IMG/VR virus record: IMGVR_UViG_3300037089_000251
Span: 40,510 to 104,509 of that record
Source: a virus
Length of the DNA: 64,000 nucleotides
Reading direction: 5' to 3' (one strand)
Shown: positions 40,752 to 50,086 of the stretch, one piece after another
Layout: each line of letters opens with the position of its first letter
How positions within the stretch are numbered: position 1 is the stretch's first letter
Translations under genes and position numbers: made by a program
Notes under the pieces: model-generated
What the model saw: only the letters and a program-made list of their open reading frames with translations
What the model was told of the DNA's origin: nothing
Databases searched by the model: none

Positions 40752-42095
40752 CTACTGCGGCCTCTTCACCAAGTCGAGGGGCGACCCCAGTATGCGCCCG
40801 AAGGACACGGTGCGCCCGATGGGAACTACCGACTTGTTCTCCCATGGCTCCTTGTTCGGCTCTTCCCTCACGTCCACCAGAGGCTCCCCGTCTCCCTTGA
40901 GGTGATGCGGGTCGATGCCTTGGTCGGGGTTGTTCCTGATAATAGGGTCGAAGAGCGTGGGCAGCCCCGTCTGGATGGGGATGAGGTAACGGGTATCCCC
41001 TTCCTTGAGAAGCTCCACCCCGAAGTCCTGCTGGAGGAGGACGCCACGGGGGTTCTTGTAGGTGACCCCATGGATGACCAAGCGCTCCCCGTTCCTGCGG
41101 ATGAGAAGGTCCCCGTCCTGCACGATGGGCGTGTTGGTGAGGAAGCTGCGGCTCTCCCGTGAGGTCTTGATGCCCCCGCCCTCGTCAATCTCACGCACCA
41201 AGGCGGTGTCGGGGGGGATGTAGAGGAGGTCGTAGGGACCATAGTAACCGCCCACCACGCCAGTCTCGTAGCAGGATGGGCATCCGTGCCTCGGCGTCCC
41301 GAGACCCGCCTCCGGGCGGATACACCCGCAAGGCTCCCCTCTCGTCCTGCGGAACATGATGTAGGCAGGCTCGCCGGTCTGCTCAAATATCCACTGGTTG
41401 CGGTTCACCATCTCGGCGAACTCCCAAGTGAGGTTGTCCACCTCCTGCGTGTTGACTATCTTGCTGCGGTCGGCACCCGGCTTGTGCAGTTCCCCATGCT
41501 CCCCCACGCCCACGACGGTATAGAACTGCCTCGCCATGGAGGTGTAGATGTCCACGAAGTTGGCCAGCCGCTTGAACTTCACCCTGACCTCCACGACGGC
41601 GGCGTAGTTGGCTTGGCTGACATTGCCGCTGGAAACCTGGGCCGTGTCCGAAACCGCCCCGCCCTGTGCTAGGCTGTTGTCGGCGGGGAGCCAGACGGTC
41701 TGGTCCAAGGCAATGACCGATATCGGCCGGAGGTCCACGATGTTGTTGCCGATGTCAACCATGGATATCCTGACATCGTCCGGGCTGGTGGCCACCTTGG
41801 GGCGGAAGTGGACAACGTCGGAGTAGGGGATGTCCGGGAGCTTGAAGCCCCACCTGCCCAACTCACCCCTCTCCACCCAGTCAACATCCTTGACGATGTA
41901 CTCCACCTCTTCCAAGGCTGCCTGGTCTCTCCAGAAGTGCCCCCTCCACAGGAAGTTGTTTAATTTCTTCCAGTTGCTAGGGTGGTCATAGGCACGGTAG
42001 ATATTGTACCCCTTGGTCGCCTCCGGGTCGTCAACCCACCAGAGGTCCCGGGACCCGACATAGCTCGAATTGAGAACGAGAAGCTCATTTACCAT
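40752..42095 (-). CDS. Virion protein with internal zinc motif, 447 aa
   Basis: Trp- and Tyr-rich N-terminus, then a CGCIRPEAG...HGCPSCYETG segment (about residues 255-280) that forms a four-Cys zinc site, which is unusual in a structural protein. The rest is beta-rich (GERLVIHGVTYKNPRG). The start lies one base after the stop of the HTH gene (TAATATG), so the two are translationally coupled. Likely a tail or neck protein; no named family. Confidence 0.55.
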   Translation of the reverse strand: MVNELLVLNSSYVGSRDLWWVDDPEATKGYNIYRAYDHPSNWKKLNNFLWRGHFWRDQAALEEVEYIVKDVDWVERGELGRWGFKLPDIPYSDVVHFRPKVATSPDDVRISMVDIGNNIVDLRPISVIALDQTVWLPADNSLAQGGAVSDTAQVSSGNVSQANYAAVVEVRVKFKRLANFVDIYTSMARQFYTVVGVGEHGELHKPGADRSKIVNTQEVDNLTWEFAEMVNRNQWIFEQTGEPAYIMFRRTRGEPCGCIRPEAGLGTPRHGCPSCYETGVVGGYYGPYDLLYIPPDTALVREIDEGGGIKTSRESRSFLTNTPIVQDGDLLIRRNGERLVIHGVTYKNPRGVLLQQDFGVELLKEGDTRYLIPIQTGLPTLFDPIIRNNPDQGIDPHHLKGDGEPLVDVREEPNKEPWENKSVVPIGRTVSFGRILGSPLDLVKRPQ

Positions 42096-42096
42096 A

Positions 42097-42366
42097 TTAT
42101 ACCTGAGGGAAACGCAGCTTTAACTGGGGACTCTTGGATACAAATTCCCAGATAGCCTGCCTGCTTATGCCCAGTCTTTTAGATGCTTCGCTGTAGTTGT
42201 CCCCTGAAGCCTCCAAGGCATCCCATATGAGGGCGTTTTTGACCTTCTTCAGGAACTCCAAGAGGTTGAAGCCCGGCTCTGGAATAGGCAATGCCCCAAG
42301 GAAAGATTCCATGTTGAAGTTTGCCCGCTTGGATAAGGGGGCATGGAGAAATTCGCTGGAAAACAT
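42097..42366 (-). CDS. Fis-type helix-turn-helix protein, 89 aa
   Basis: Residues about 46-80 (NALIWDALEASGDNYSEASKRLGISRQAIWEFV) match the Fis/NtrC C-terminal helix-turn-helix, including A-L-x-x-x-x-x-N-x-x-x-A-x-x-L-G-I-S-R. Such domains bind DNA as dimers. A regulator inside a virion operon suggests control of this reverse-strand cluster. GGAGGAGG lies directly upstream of the start. Confidence 0.7.
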   Translation of the reverse strand: MFSSEFLHAPLSKRANFNMESFLGALPIPEPGFNLLEFLKKVKNALIWDALEASGDNYSEASKRLGISRQAIWEFVSKSPQLKLRFPQV

Positions 42367-42380
42367 GTAACCTCCTCCTT

Positions 42381-43304
42381 TTAACCCAACAGCCAGCGCT
42401 GCTGCCTGAGACCGGCGCTATACGGACGGATGGCCGTAACCAAGGGTGCCATCTCCGTGAACTCCTGCCCGTAGCTCTGAGCCAACGACAAGTAAAGGGA
42501 CGACTTATTGATATCCAAGCTGACCCCGTTCAGGCTGTAGCTGAACTCGTCGGCCGCCCACCGGGCGCTCTCCCCGGTCAGGCAAGAGGACGCTGCACCG
42601 ATGGCGGCAATCCTCCCCCAGTCCACCGGGATGGTGTCGAGGGTGTAGTTGGTGATGTTCTTGGGATTGTACCAGTTGAGCTTGGAGATGTTAATGTCCA
42701 GCATCCTCAGAACGGTGGGGTCGAGCCAGATGTACCCAACCCGGCTGGTATACCCTGCGACCACCTTGCCCGGCGTGGGGGGGCGGAAATGGTAGTTGCG
42801 GTCGGGATTGGTGTCGGAGAGTAGCTCCCGGACATACATGATGGCTGGGGCGTACTTGTTGGTGGTTATTGGGCGCTGGGCGATGATGGTGCTGGGTGCC
42901 TCGAACGCCGAGTCGGCCGGGTCGATGGTCTGGACGACGAAGTCCTCGTAAACTCGGTTCTCGGGCTGCCCGGAATACTGCACGATATACCACACGAGCC
43001 TGTAAACGCCCTTCCAGAGCGTCGGAACCGTCATGTTGACCCAGTATGCCCCGGCGCTCGACCGGCAGGGCACCAGCTTCGGCTGGCTCACGAGGACAAG
43101 GTCGCTCTCGGGGAGCATCCGCATATGGTTCGGCTGCTCCAGGTCAAAGTCGTATGCCCGCTGCCCTGCGGTGGGCACCTTCTCGCTAATCTGGAAGATT
43201 GAGTAGCAGATGATGGCGGGGTCAATCAATGCCCCGTTGGCGTCCCGGATGAGGATGCTAAGGTCCCCCGGTCCCAGCTTTTTCCCCTGTGTCAGCGTAA
43301 TCAT
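42381..43304 (-). CDS. Virion structural protein, 307 aa
   Basis: First gene of the reverse-strand cluster, preceded by CAGGAGAAG. The N-terminus (LGPGDLSILIRDANGALIDPAIICYSIFQ) and middle (WVNMTVPTLWKGVYRLVWYIVQYSGQ) are immunoglobulin-like strands; the C-terminal third is helical. No named family; probably a tail or neck component. Confidence 0.55.
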   Translation of the reverse strand: MITLTQGKKLGPGDLSILIRDANGALIDPAIICYSIFQISEKVPTAGQRAYDFDLEQPNHMRMLPESDLVLVSQPKLVPCRSSAGAYWVNMTVPTLWKGVYRLVWYIVQYSGQPENRVYEDFVVQTIDPADSAFEAPSTIIAQRPITTNKYAPAIMYVRELLSDTNPDRNYHFRPPTPGKVVAGYTSRVGYIWLDPTVLRMLDINISKLNWYNPKNITNYTLDTIPVDWGRIAAIGAASSCLTGESARWAADEFSYSLNGVSLDINKSSLYLSLAQSYGQEFTEMAPLVTAIRPYSAGLRQQRWLLG

Positions 43305-43430
43305 GGCTTCTCCTGCCTAAAGAAACAGGTAGTCGTTCCTCCAGCCCAAAGCACAAAATGACTATGACTTCTACTTTATAGGGACTCGGCAGAGCCAATA
43401 ACCCGCCTGAGAGGCGGATGAAGGGAAGTC
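43305..43430. promoter_or_regulatory. Divergent intergenic region
   Basis: 125 bases between a reverse-strand virion operon and the forward structural block; must hold the promoters for both or for the reverse cluster. It has TTTATA at 43375-43380 and a small hairpin CCGCCT/AGGCGG before the forward start. Confidence 0.4.
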
Positions 43431-43820
43431 ATGGCAATCTATGCGTTCAAGTGCCCCGTATGCGGGGCGGTTTTGGAAGAGCTAATGCCGATGGACAAGG
43501 CCACCTTCGAGGACCGCCCTTGTCCGCATCCCAAATGCCTCGGATATTGCGTCTACCAGCTAAAAGGCGCACCCGCCGTTGCCACCGCCAACATGTCCAA
43601 CCCTACCTTTGATGTGGTCGTGGGTGTGGACGCAGAGAAGCGCTGGAAGCAAATCAAGGAACGTCAAGCAGTTAGGGATAAGATTCGGAAGGAGACAGGC
43701 CAGAAGGCTCTCATCGCAACCAGCCACGAGGCCTATCGAGTCCTGCCGGGAACGAAGCTCCGGGAAGTGGTAATCCCGGAAAAAGTACAGGAGCCGGTTT
43801 TGTCCGGTTTGGCAAAATAG
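43431..43820 (+). CDS. FmdB-type zinc-ribbon protein, 129 aa
   Basis: MAIYAFKCPVCGAVLEELMPM is the start of FmdB-type regulatory zinc ribbons (Y-x-F-x-C-x-x-C-G), with a second pair CPHPKC. The C-terminal part is basic and helical (EKRWKQIKERQAVRDKIRKE). GAAGGGAAG precedes the start. Phages often carry such a protein near tail or portal genes; its role there is not known. Confidence 0.7.
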   Translation: MAIYAFKCPVCGAVLEELMPMDKATFEDRPCPHPKCLGYCVYQLKGAPAVATANMSNPTFDVVVGVDAEKRWKQIKERQAVRDKIRKETGQKALIATSHEAYRVLPGTKLREVVIPEKVQEPVLSGLAK

Positions 43821-43919
43821 GCTACGTTGGGAGCATAAAGGGGGTAGCAAATTGACTTCCATCCCCCTAAATGAGAGGAACTAAACGAGCGGCGACTCGC
43901 CGTCAGAGGAGACAAGAAC

Positions 43920-46900
43920 ATGGCACTATTTGGGTCATACGCACCTCCAGGGGTTTACACCACGGTACAGATTGCAGGAGCAGGGCAGCCCCTTTTCGGG
44001 AACGCTCGTATTCCGGTAATCATCGGCGAGGGTCAGGAGTTTTTCGAGCAGGACAACGTCGAACTCTTCCGTGGCTCGACCGCCAACTCTGACGAGCAGG
44101 TGGTGAACGAGAACATCTCCGACCAGGTGGTCGCCATCACCAACGAGTTCCACACCACTTACTTCCCCGTGACCGATGGGTCCGGCAAGGGCGTGGTTTC
44201 CAACGACCCGAGCAAGGTGCAGATTGTCGTGGACGGTATCCCCGGCACGGTCATCTCCTTGGATGGAGCGACCGGAGACTTTACCACGCAGGAGCTTGTC
44301 ACTCCGGGACAGAACGTGGAAATCAGCTACTTCTTCCAGCGGATTGACACGCTCGTCACCAACGAGGATGTCTCCGACCAAGTCCCCAGCTTTGCCACCC
44401 TCAAGATTTTTGACACGGACGGCAACTGGAGCGTCATCAGTACCTCGCTTCCCGGCATCACTGGCAATGCCGTAACCATCTCCATCACGGACGCCAGCCT
44501 CCTCTCGCCTCCGGGACCCGGCGTGCTCGACACGCAGGCGGTCAGCGGAGTGGGCACGGACCATATCTCCATCGAAATCCTTAAGACCACCTCTTCCGGC
44601 TCGCCCCCGACTCAGGACAAGCGCACCCTTGAGGATATCTTCAATCTCGTGGCGGCAGGCATCCCCACCCTTGATGCCGGGTATCTGACGGCGACCACCC
44701 CCGGTGGCGGCTCCCCTCCGACCCTGACTCCCGCAGTGCCCATCGTGGCGACCAACCTGTTCGGCGGCCTCGGACCCAACACCAACAAGGTGTTCAAGGT
44801 AGAACGGGTGCCCATCGTGGACGGAACCAACGGCGGCGTCGTTACCACCGACCCGACCAAGGTGACTGTACTGGTCAACGGGAACAAGGTTTCGGTATCG
44901 GCCGTTGACGGTCAGACCGGCTACATCACCCTGACCAACCCGGTTGCGTTCCCCTCGACCGTGACCATCACCTACTGGACCAACACCTACCAGAACACCT
45001 TTGACCTCATCCCGGCGCAGAACGTGTCGGAAATCGTCAGGGTGGGTCTCGGCCCCAACCGCTCGGACTTCGTCCAGGACACGGACTATGTCCTCGGTAA
45101 GGACTCCTACGGGAACAGCATCATCAACTGGGGTGCCAGCACCACGACCGCAGTCGGGCTGGCCTCGTCCGGCTTCACGCCGTTCGGACCGACCCAGATT
45201 CTCACCACGCTCGTTGACGAGCATGTCTACCTGCGCTCCTGCACGGGCGTGTCGAACGGTAAGAACCTTGTGTTCTCCGCCCCCGACGCCGTCACGGACG
45301 GAAGCGGGCTGAGCATCAACACCGACGACCCGACCAAGATTTCGGTCTATGTCGGCGTCAATCCCGTGGAAGCCTTGGCAGACGGGGCAGTCCGGGTCAT
45401 CTCCCTCGCTGGAGACACCGGTAAGTTCACCCTGTACAATGCCCCCCTGACGGGCACCAACGTGTACGCCAGCTACTACCGCAACGCCCTCAACGACCAC
45501 ACCTACACGGCCACGGTTGTCAACCCCGGAATCTCCGGGCAAGGCACCTATACCCTGAAGGACGAGGTCGGACGGGTCCTGCCGGTAGTCAGCTTTGACC
45601 CCGCCCACAGCGTGGTAACCCAGTCCGGCGAGTTCGCCCAGACTGGCATCGTGTGGCCATTCGCCTTCCCCGACCTCTATGACTCGCCGGGTGAGGTGGA
45701 CGAAACCGTGACCCTCACCTTCCAAGATGACGGGCTTACCAAGGATGTCAACCCCGGTGCGCAGGCCTACCTGAACACTCAGGGTCTCCTGTTCTTCGTC
45801 ACCACCCCCGGTGTCGGCGGAGATGCCATCACGGTCGCCTTCAACAACACCGGAACCTTCGGGGTTGTCGTCACCGGAAACGCCATCGTCTTCAACGGCG
45901 TCACCACGACCAACCAAGTTGTCACCCTTGTCGGAGCGGGTCTCACGACCACCTTCGGCACGGTTCTTGTGCAACTCCTGACCGCTGGCTCCGTCTCCAC
46001 CGCCGCCCCGCTCAACTTGGCGGGAGGCGTGGACCCCACTACCCCCGAGCCTTATGCCATCCGCTACCTCGTGACCTCCAGCAGCCCCAAGGGGTCCTCG
46101 GGACAGGGCTACCTCGACCAGACCTACATCGACCAGGACACGGGGTTGAAGTTCACCATCGTGGCCCCGGCCGACGCCCTGAGCTACGGCTACCAGTCCC
46201 TCCCCACCCCGCAGTACACGTTCCAGCCGGGAGACACTCTGGTGTTTGTGGTCAGCAGCGAGCAGGCTCGCTTCACCGGGGCAACCTATGTCCCCTTCAG
46301 TGAGGCTCAGCAGAACAACCTCATCGCCATCGCCGGTCTCCACACCGAGGTCGTGACGACCTACGGTGCCAACGCCGGGGACACTGCGCTCATCCAGACC
46401 TTCAACAAGTCCGGGAACGAGCCGCTGGTCGGGGAGTACTACTACATCTCCTTCCAGACCACCAAGCAGCCCTCCGACTTCGCCATCAAGATGTACACCA
46501 AGGCGACGGATGCCTACAACGCCTACGGGCAGCCCAGCACCATCAACCGTGTATCTCTGGGTATCCAACTCATGACCCAGAACGGGGCGCAGCAGTTCGG
46601 CGTCGTGCAGGTGCCGAAGCAGCCTGGGCTTAACACCGCCACGGATGCCAGCTTCATCGCCGCCATCCAGACGCTCACCACGGCTCTGCCGGGGCTTAAC
46701 ACGAAGGCGAATGTCATCGTCCCCCTGAGCACCAGCACCACGGTGCAGCAGTTCCTCAGCCGCCAGTTGATTACGCAGGCGGGTCCGAGAAACAAGGGCG
46801 AGGCAATCGGTTTCGTCGGCTACAGCACCTTCACGGGCTTCCAGCAGGCGATAGCCAATGCCCAGAGCCTCAAGAGTTCCCGCATGATTGCCATCGGCAT

Positions 46901-47483
46901 GCCTGCCGCTGGCATTCTCATAACCAACACCCAGACGGGACAGCAGCAGGAGTACTCCGTGGACGGCAGCTTCATCGCCGCCGCCATGGCTGGCCTCAAC
47001 ATCAACCCGTCCAACGACGTGGCCACCACGCTGACCAACCAGAACCTCACCGGGTTCTCCCGCCTGCTCGTCCAGTACGACGACACGGTCATGGACCAGA
47101 TGGCGGCGGCAGGACTGGTGGCTCTGACCAACAACAACGGGGCGCTCAACATCCGGCACTACAAGAGCACCGACCCGAGCAACCCCATCACCTCCGAGCC
47201 GACCTGCACGACCATCACGGATTACGTCTGCCAGCAGTTCCGGGCCGACTTCAAGCAGTTCATCGGTCGCAAGCTGGTAACCGGTCTGCTCAACGACATC
47301 ACCATTGTCGGGAACTCCCGGCTTACGTCGTTGTCGAACAACCAAATCATCGCCGGGTACAATCCGCCGAACGTGGCGCAGGACCCGACCGACCCGACCA
47401 CGGTGGATGTGACCATCACCTTCAAGCCGATGTTCTCGTTGCTCTATATTTCGGTCACTTTCACGGTGACCACGACTCTGTAA
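43920..47483 (+). CDS. Tail sheath protein with three repeated insert domains, 1187 aa
   Basis: The N-terminus (SYAPPGVYTTV...RIPVIIGEG) and the last 200 residues (GFSRLLVQYDD, TTITDYVCQQFRADFKQFIGRKL, TVDVTITFKPMFSLLYISVTF) match contractile tail sheath proteins, which form the tube that shortens on infection. It is about twice the usual length. Three similar beta domains (near residues 78-142, 288-358 and 445-520) share a V-T-D-G...DPTKVxVxVxG...TGxxTL...VxxxYxxN pattern. These outer domains would decorate the sheath surface. GAGGAGA precedes the ATG. Confidence 0.9.
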   Translation: MALFGSYAPPGVYTTVQIAGAGQPLFGNARIPVIIGEGQEFFEQDNVELFRGSTANSDEQVVNENISDQVVAITNEFHTTYFPVTDGSGKGVVSNDPSKVQIVVDGIPGTVISLDGATGDFTTQELVTPGQNVEISYFFQRIDTLVTNEDVSDQVPSFATLKIFDTDGNWSVISTSLPGITGNAVTISITDASLLSPPGPGVLDTQAVSGVGTDHISIEILKTTSSGSPPTQDKRTLEDIFNLVAAGIPTLDAGYLTATTPGGGSPPTLTPAVPIVATNLFGGLGPNTNKVFKVERVPIVDGTNGGVVTTDPTKVTVLVNGNKVSVSAVDGQTGYITLTNPVAFPSTVTITYWTNTYQNTFDLIPAQNVSEIVRVGLGPNRSDFVQDTDYVLGKDSYGNSIINWGASTTTAVGLASSGFTPFGPTQILTTLVDEHVYLRSCTGVSNGKNLVFSAPDAVTDGSGLSINTDDPTKISVYVGVNPVEALADGAVRVISLAGDTGKFTLYNAPLTGTNVYASYYRNALNDHTYTATVVNPGISGQGTYTLKDEVGRVLPVVSFDPAHSVVTQSGEFAQTGIVWPFAFPDLYDSPGEVDETVTLTFQDDGLTKDVNPGAQAYLNTQGLLFFVTTPGVGGDAITVAFNNTGTFGVVVTGNAIVFNGVTTTNQVVTLVGAGLTTTFGTVLVQLLTAGSVSTAAPLNLAGGVDPTTPEPYAIRYLVTSSSPKGSSGQGYLDQTYIDQDTGLKFTIVAPADALSYGYQSLPTPQYTFQPGDTLVFVVSSEQARFTGATYVPFSEAQQNNLIAIAGLHTEVVTTYGANAGDTALIQTFNKSGNEPLVGEYYYISFQTTKQPSDFAIKMYTKATDAYNAYGQPSTINRVSLGIQLMTQNGAQQFGVVQVPKQPGLNTATDASFIAAIQTLTTALPGLNTKANVIVPLSTSTTVQQFLSRQLITQAGPRNKGEAIGFVGYSTFTGFQQAIANAQSLKSSRMIAIGMPAAGILITNTQTGQQQEYSVDGSFIAAAMAGLNINPSNDVATTLTNQNLTGFSRLLVQYDDTVMDQMAAAGLVALTNNNGALNIRHYKSTDPSNPITSEPTCTTITDYVCQQFRADFKQFIGRKLVTGLLNDITIVGNSRLTSLSNNQIIAGYNPPNVAQDPTDPTTVDVTITFKPMFSLLYISVTFTVTTTL

Positions 47484-47488
47484 AAACG

Positions 47489-47518
47489 TGGGGGGAAAGG
47501 TGGGTACCTTTTCCCCCA
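47489..47518 (+). terminator. Strong hairpin after sheath gene
   Basis: 13-bp stem (TGGGGGGAAAGGT/ACCTTTTCCCCCA, one G-U) with a GGGT loop. No U-tract follows, so it may protect or process mRNA instead of ending it. Confidence 0.55.
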
Positions 47519-47535
47519 TAAGCTAAGGTGGGAGA

Positions 47536-48000
47536 ATGCAAATCACTCCGGTAACCACGCAGGCGAACGGCGTCATCAGCATACGCCTACAGGCCTTGTT
47601 TGTCGGCGACCCTGATGATGCACAGGACAAGGCGCTGATTGCGGCATACGGCGACCCCCAGATTTCTCTCGTGGGCAACGGCACCTTCACGGCTCCCCTG
47701 CCGGGGTCCAGCCCCCCTGCCAGTTTCAGCTTCACCTTCCCGACCACCGAGTATTTCGTCGGGATAACAACCCAGATGTCGGGGAAGACGATAAAGTTCA
47801 TGCAGTCGTTGCCGAGCACCCCGCCGCTGTGCAACCCCAACGCCTCGGCACCGGTACAGGGTCCTCTGGATTGCATTACCGTGTATCCGGCATACGCATT
47901 GGAAGCTTGGTACACAGCGATGGTCAGTGCCATCACCGCAGCCTTGACAGCGCTCAGGAACCTTTCCTTGGTTCCGCCGCTCACGCCTGTGGATGTTTAG
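47536..48000 (+). CDS. Virion-associated protein, 154 aa
   Basis: AAGGTGGGAG precedes the ATG. A beta-rich first 100 residues (ISIRLQALFVGDP, SFSFTFPTTEYFVGI) and a hydrophobic helix at the end (ALEAWYTAMVSAITAALTALRNLSL). No named family; it lies between sheath and internal-protein genes, so it is probably structural. Confidence 0.55.
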   Translation: MQITPVTTQANGVISIRLQALFVGDPDDAQDKALIAAYGDPQISLVGNGTFTAPLPGSSPPASFSFTFPTTEYFVGITTQMSGKTIKFMQSLPSTPPLCNPNASAPVQGPLDCITVYPAYALEAWYTAMVSAITAALTALRNLSLVPPLTPVDV

Positions 48001-48009
48001 GAGAAGGGG

Positions 48010-50016
48010 ATGAAATCTAAGCTCATCAACCGCCGCAAGAAGGCCACCACATTGGTCAGTCCCGAGACTCTCCAGATGGCGGTCAAGAAGGGTCAGGAGA
48101 TTATCCCGATTCTCCAGTCCAAGAACGACCCTCGGCTGGCGAAGCTCCAGAAGGCTGTCCAGTGGCTAAGCAGGGTGGCCAAGTCGCCCATGGGGCAGAC
48201 CAACCTTGACGACCAAGCCTACCCGCAGTATGCCCAGACCGTCAGGCAGTATGTGGAGTGGGTGAGCCAGCTTGCGGGCACTTTCCGTGACAGCAACGCC
48301 ATGGAGCAGACGGAAATTCCTGAGACTGTTTCCCAAGTAGCCTCGGCAGGTGCCGACCCGTGGGTGACAGACAGAGATGAGAAGTCGGAGGCTAAGATGC
48401 CTGTAAAGGCAGAAGTACCTCGTTTGGCAGCACAGAAGAAGACAGCCCAGCCGGGAGTACCTCCCGGTGCCCCGCCCCCTCCCGCAGGAGCAGGCGGAGG
48501 AGCGGCCGCAGCACCCGCCCCAGCCCCGGCCGCAGCGGCAGGAGCAGCGCCAGCACCCGTCAAGCAGGCTCCCCCTATCACGCAGGCAGGCAATGGGGAC
48601 ATCAACGCCGACATCCACCAGATGTCCAGCGAGACGCTTGCCAACATCATCTCCGCCATCTCCAAGAACGTGGAAATCAACGACAAGGCAGGTCTGGACT
48701 TTATGGAGTCACTAGCCAAGCAACTCAAGGGACGCCCCGTGGAGACACAGGCTCCCGCAGGCAGGGCAGCTTCCGTCAAGGACACATTGAGCCTCTACGA
48801 CGGCAACAGAACCGCCACGGGCGAGATGACGCAGTCGGAGGCGGATAGCCCCGAGGAGTGGCCTATTCACCATGCCATCGCCCAAGCCCTCGGCGGCAAG
48901 GTCAAGGCGTTCGACGTATACCAGGGACCCTACATCCTCATCGGCTCGGAGATTCGTGGCGAGGGCGTCTATGCCCCGGCGTTCCCACAGGCAGGCACCG
49001 TCCGCCTCTGGGTGCAGTCAGAGGGTGACGGCGGGCTGCTCACCGTCTACAACGAGGAAAACGAGAAGCAGAGCGAGCCATTTGCGTGGGACGACACGAT
49101 AGCGGCAGTCGAGGCTGCCCGGAGCGTCCTCGGGGAAGGTGGTGGAGAGGCGGAGATGGAGAACCTATGTATGGCCAGCCTGAGGCTTGCCGGTATAGAG
49201 GGCGAGCCGGTGGGAAAGGTAGCCGTGACCCCTCCTGACATCAGCGAGGAGACGGCGCACGAAATCAAGGATGAGTATCCGGGCGAGAAGGACAAGGCCT
49301 ATGCCACGATGTGGGCTATCCACAACAAGAAAAAGAAGAAGGGGACCCTCCGTGAGGTCCTTGCCGACCTTCACAAGGAGATTGACGCCTATGTCCTGAA
49401 GACCGCAGCCGGGTCGGAGGGAAGCTCTTGGTTCGTCGAGGACCAAGACACCATGGATATCAAGGAAGGCGACAAGAACGTGAAGGAGATTGCCGAGGCG
49501 CACGGTCTGGAGGACGAGGGTCCTGCCAAGCTGGAGCGCCACGAGACCACCCTTCCCATCACCCTCAACGGCAGCAAGAACGCCGCCGAGGAGATGAAGG
49601 CGACCAAGGCGCTCAAGGAGGTCGAGAAGCTGTCCGACCGCCTCAAGGAGATGTACCTGGACGCCAAGGAGATTACCAACGCCAATGATTCCCGCCCTGT
49701 CAGGGAGGCGGTGGAGGCAATCTACCGGGCGTATGACCAGCTTGGTCAGGCTGCCAAGGTACTCGGCAAGCAGCAGATGCAGGAAGAGGCCGAGGAAGAC
49801 GCAGTCAAGGTCAAGGAGAAGGCCAGCAAGAAGAAGGGCAACTGGATGGACAGCTTGGTCTTAGCGGCAGAGGACGACGACGATGAGGTCAAGTGCGAGG
49901 GTTGCGGGAAGCCCCACAACAACCAGAACGGAGGCTACTTGTCCGAGCTTTGCAGGAAGTGCGAGAAGGAGACCGAGGCGGAGAAGAAGCGGACAAAGTT
50001 CAAGGACAAGCAGTAG
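48010..50016 (+). CDS. Large virion-region protein with Ala/Pro linker and zinc ribbon, 668 aa
   Basis: N-terminal helical domain (about 1-120), then a long flexible Ala/Pro/Gly linker (about 140-200), a middle beta domain (VYQGPYILIGSEIR), a segment EIKDEYPGEKDKAYATMWAIHNKKKKK that resembles a motif common in phage virion proteins, then acidic helices and a C-terminal CEGCGK...CRKC zinc ribbon. It has KKTAQ and LKTAAG sequences like those in the next large proteins. Possibly an internal or scaffold-like head component; inference. Confidence 0.5.
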   Translation: MKSKLINRRKKATTLVSPETLQMAVKKGQEIIPILQSKNDPRLAKLQKAVQWLSRVAKSPMGQTNLDDQAYPQYAQTVRQYVEWVSQLAGTFRDSNAMEQTEIPETVSQVASAGADPWVTDRDEKSEAKMPVKAEVPRLAAQKKTAQPGVPPGAPPPPAGAGGGAAAAPAPAPAAAAGAAPAPVKQAPPITQAGNGDINADIHQMSSETLANIISAISKNVEINDKAGLDFMESLAKQLKGRPVETQAPAGRAASVKDTLSLYDGNRTATGEMTQSEADSPEEWPIHHAIAQALGGKVKAFDVYQGPYILIGSEIRGEGVYAPAFPQAGTVRLWVQSEGDGGLLTVYNEENEKQSEPFAWDDTIAAVEAARSVLGEGGGEAEMENLCMASLRLAGIEGEPVGKVAVTPPDISEETAHEIKDEYPGEKDKAYATMWAIHNKKKKKGTLREVLADLHKEIDAYVLKTAAGSEGSSWFVEDQDTMDIKEGDKNVKEIAEAHGLEDEGPAKLERHETTLPITLNGSKNAAEEMKATKALKEVEKLSDRLKEMYLDAKEITNANDSRPVREAVEAIYRAYDQLGQAAKVLGKQQMQEEAEEDAVKVKEKASKKKGNWMDSLVLAAEDDDDEVKCEGCGKPHNNQNGGYLSELCRKCEKETEAEKKRTKFKDKQ

Positions 50017-50086
50017 CGTTTGCAAGGAAAAGGACTTTTGAGGTTTTGAATAGAACGCCGCCTCGGGCGGCTTCAGGAGGAAGACC

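Noticed and set aside
42092-42104. TATAAT-like box before the reverse-strand gene at 42095
   Set aside because: The bases are the stop codon of the HTH gene plus the next start (GTATAATATG), so the match is explained by coding overlap.
43935-47519. 1194-codon open frame on the minus strand opposite the sheath gene
   Set aside because: It is the mirror of a GC-rich, biased coding frame; its composition is dominated by Arg, Gly, Asp and His with no domain, and it covers the sheath gene exactly.
48460-48560. Low-complexity GC-rich tract as a possible replication origin
   Set aside because: It encodes an in-frame Ala/Pro linker of the 668-residue protein; no iterons or AT-rich unwinding element nearby.
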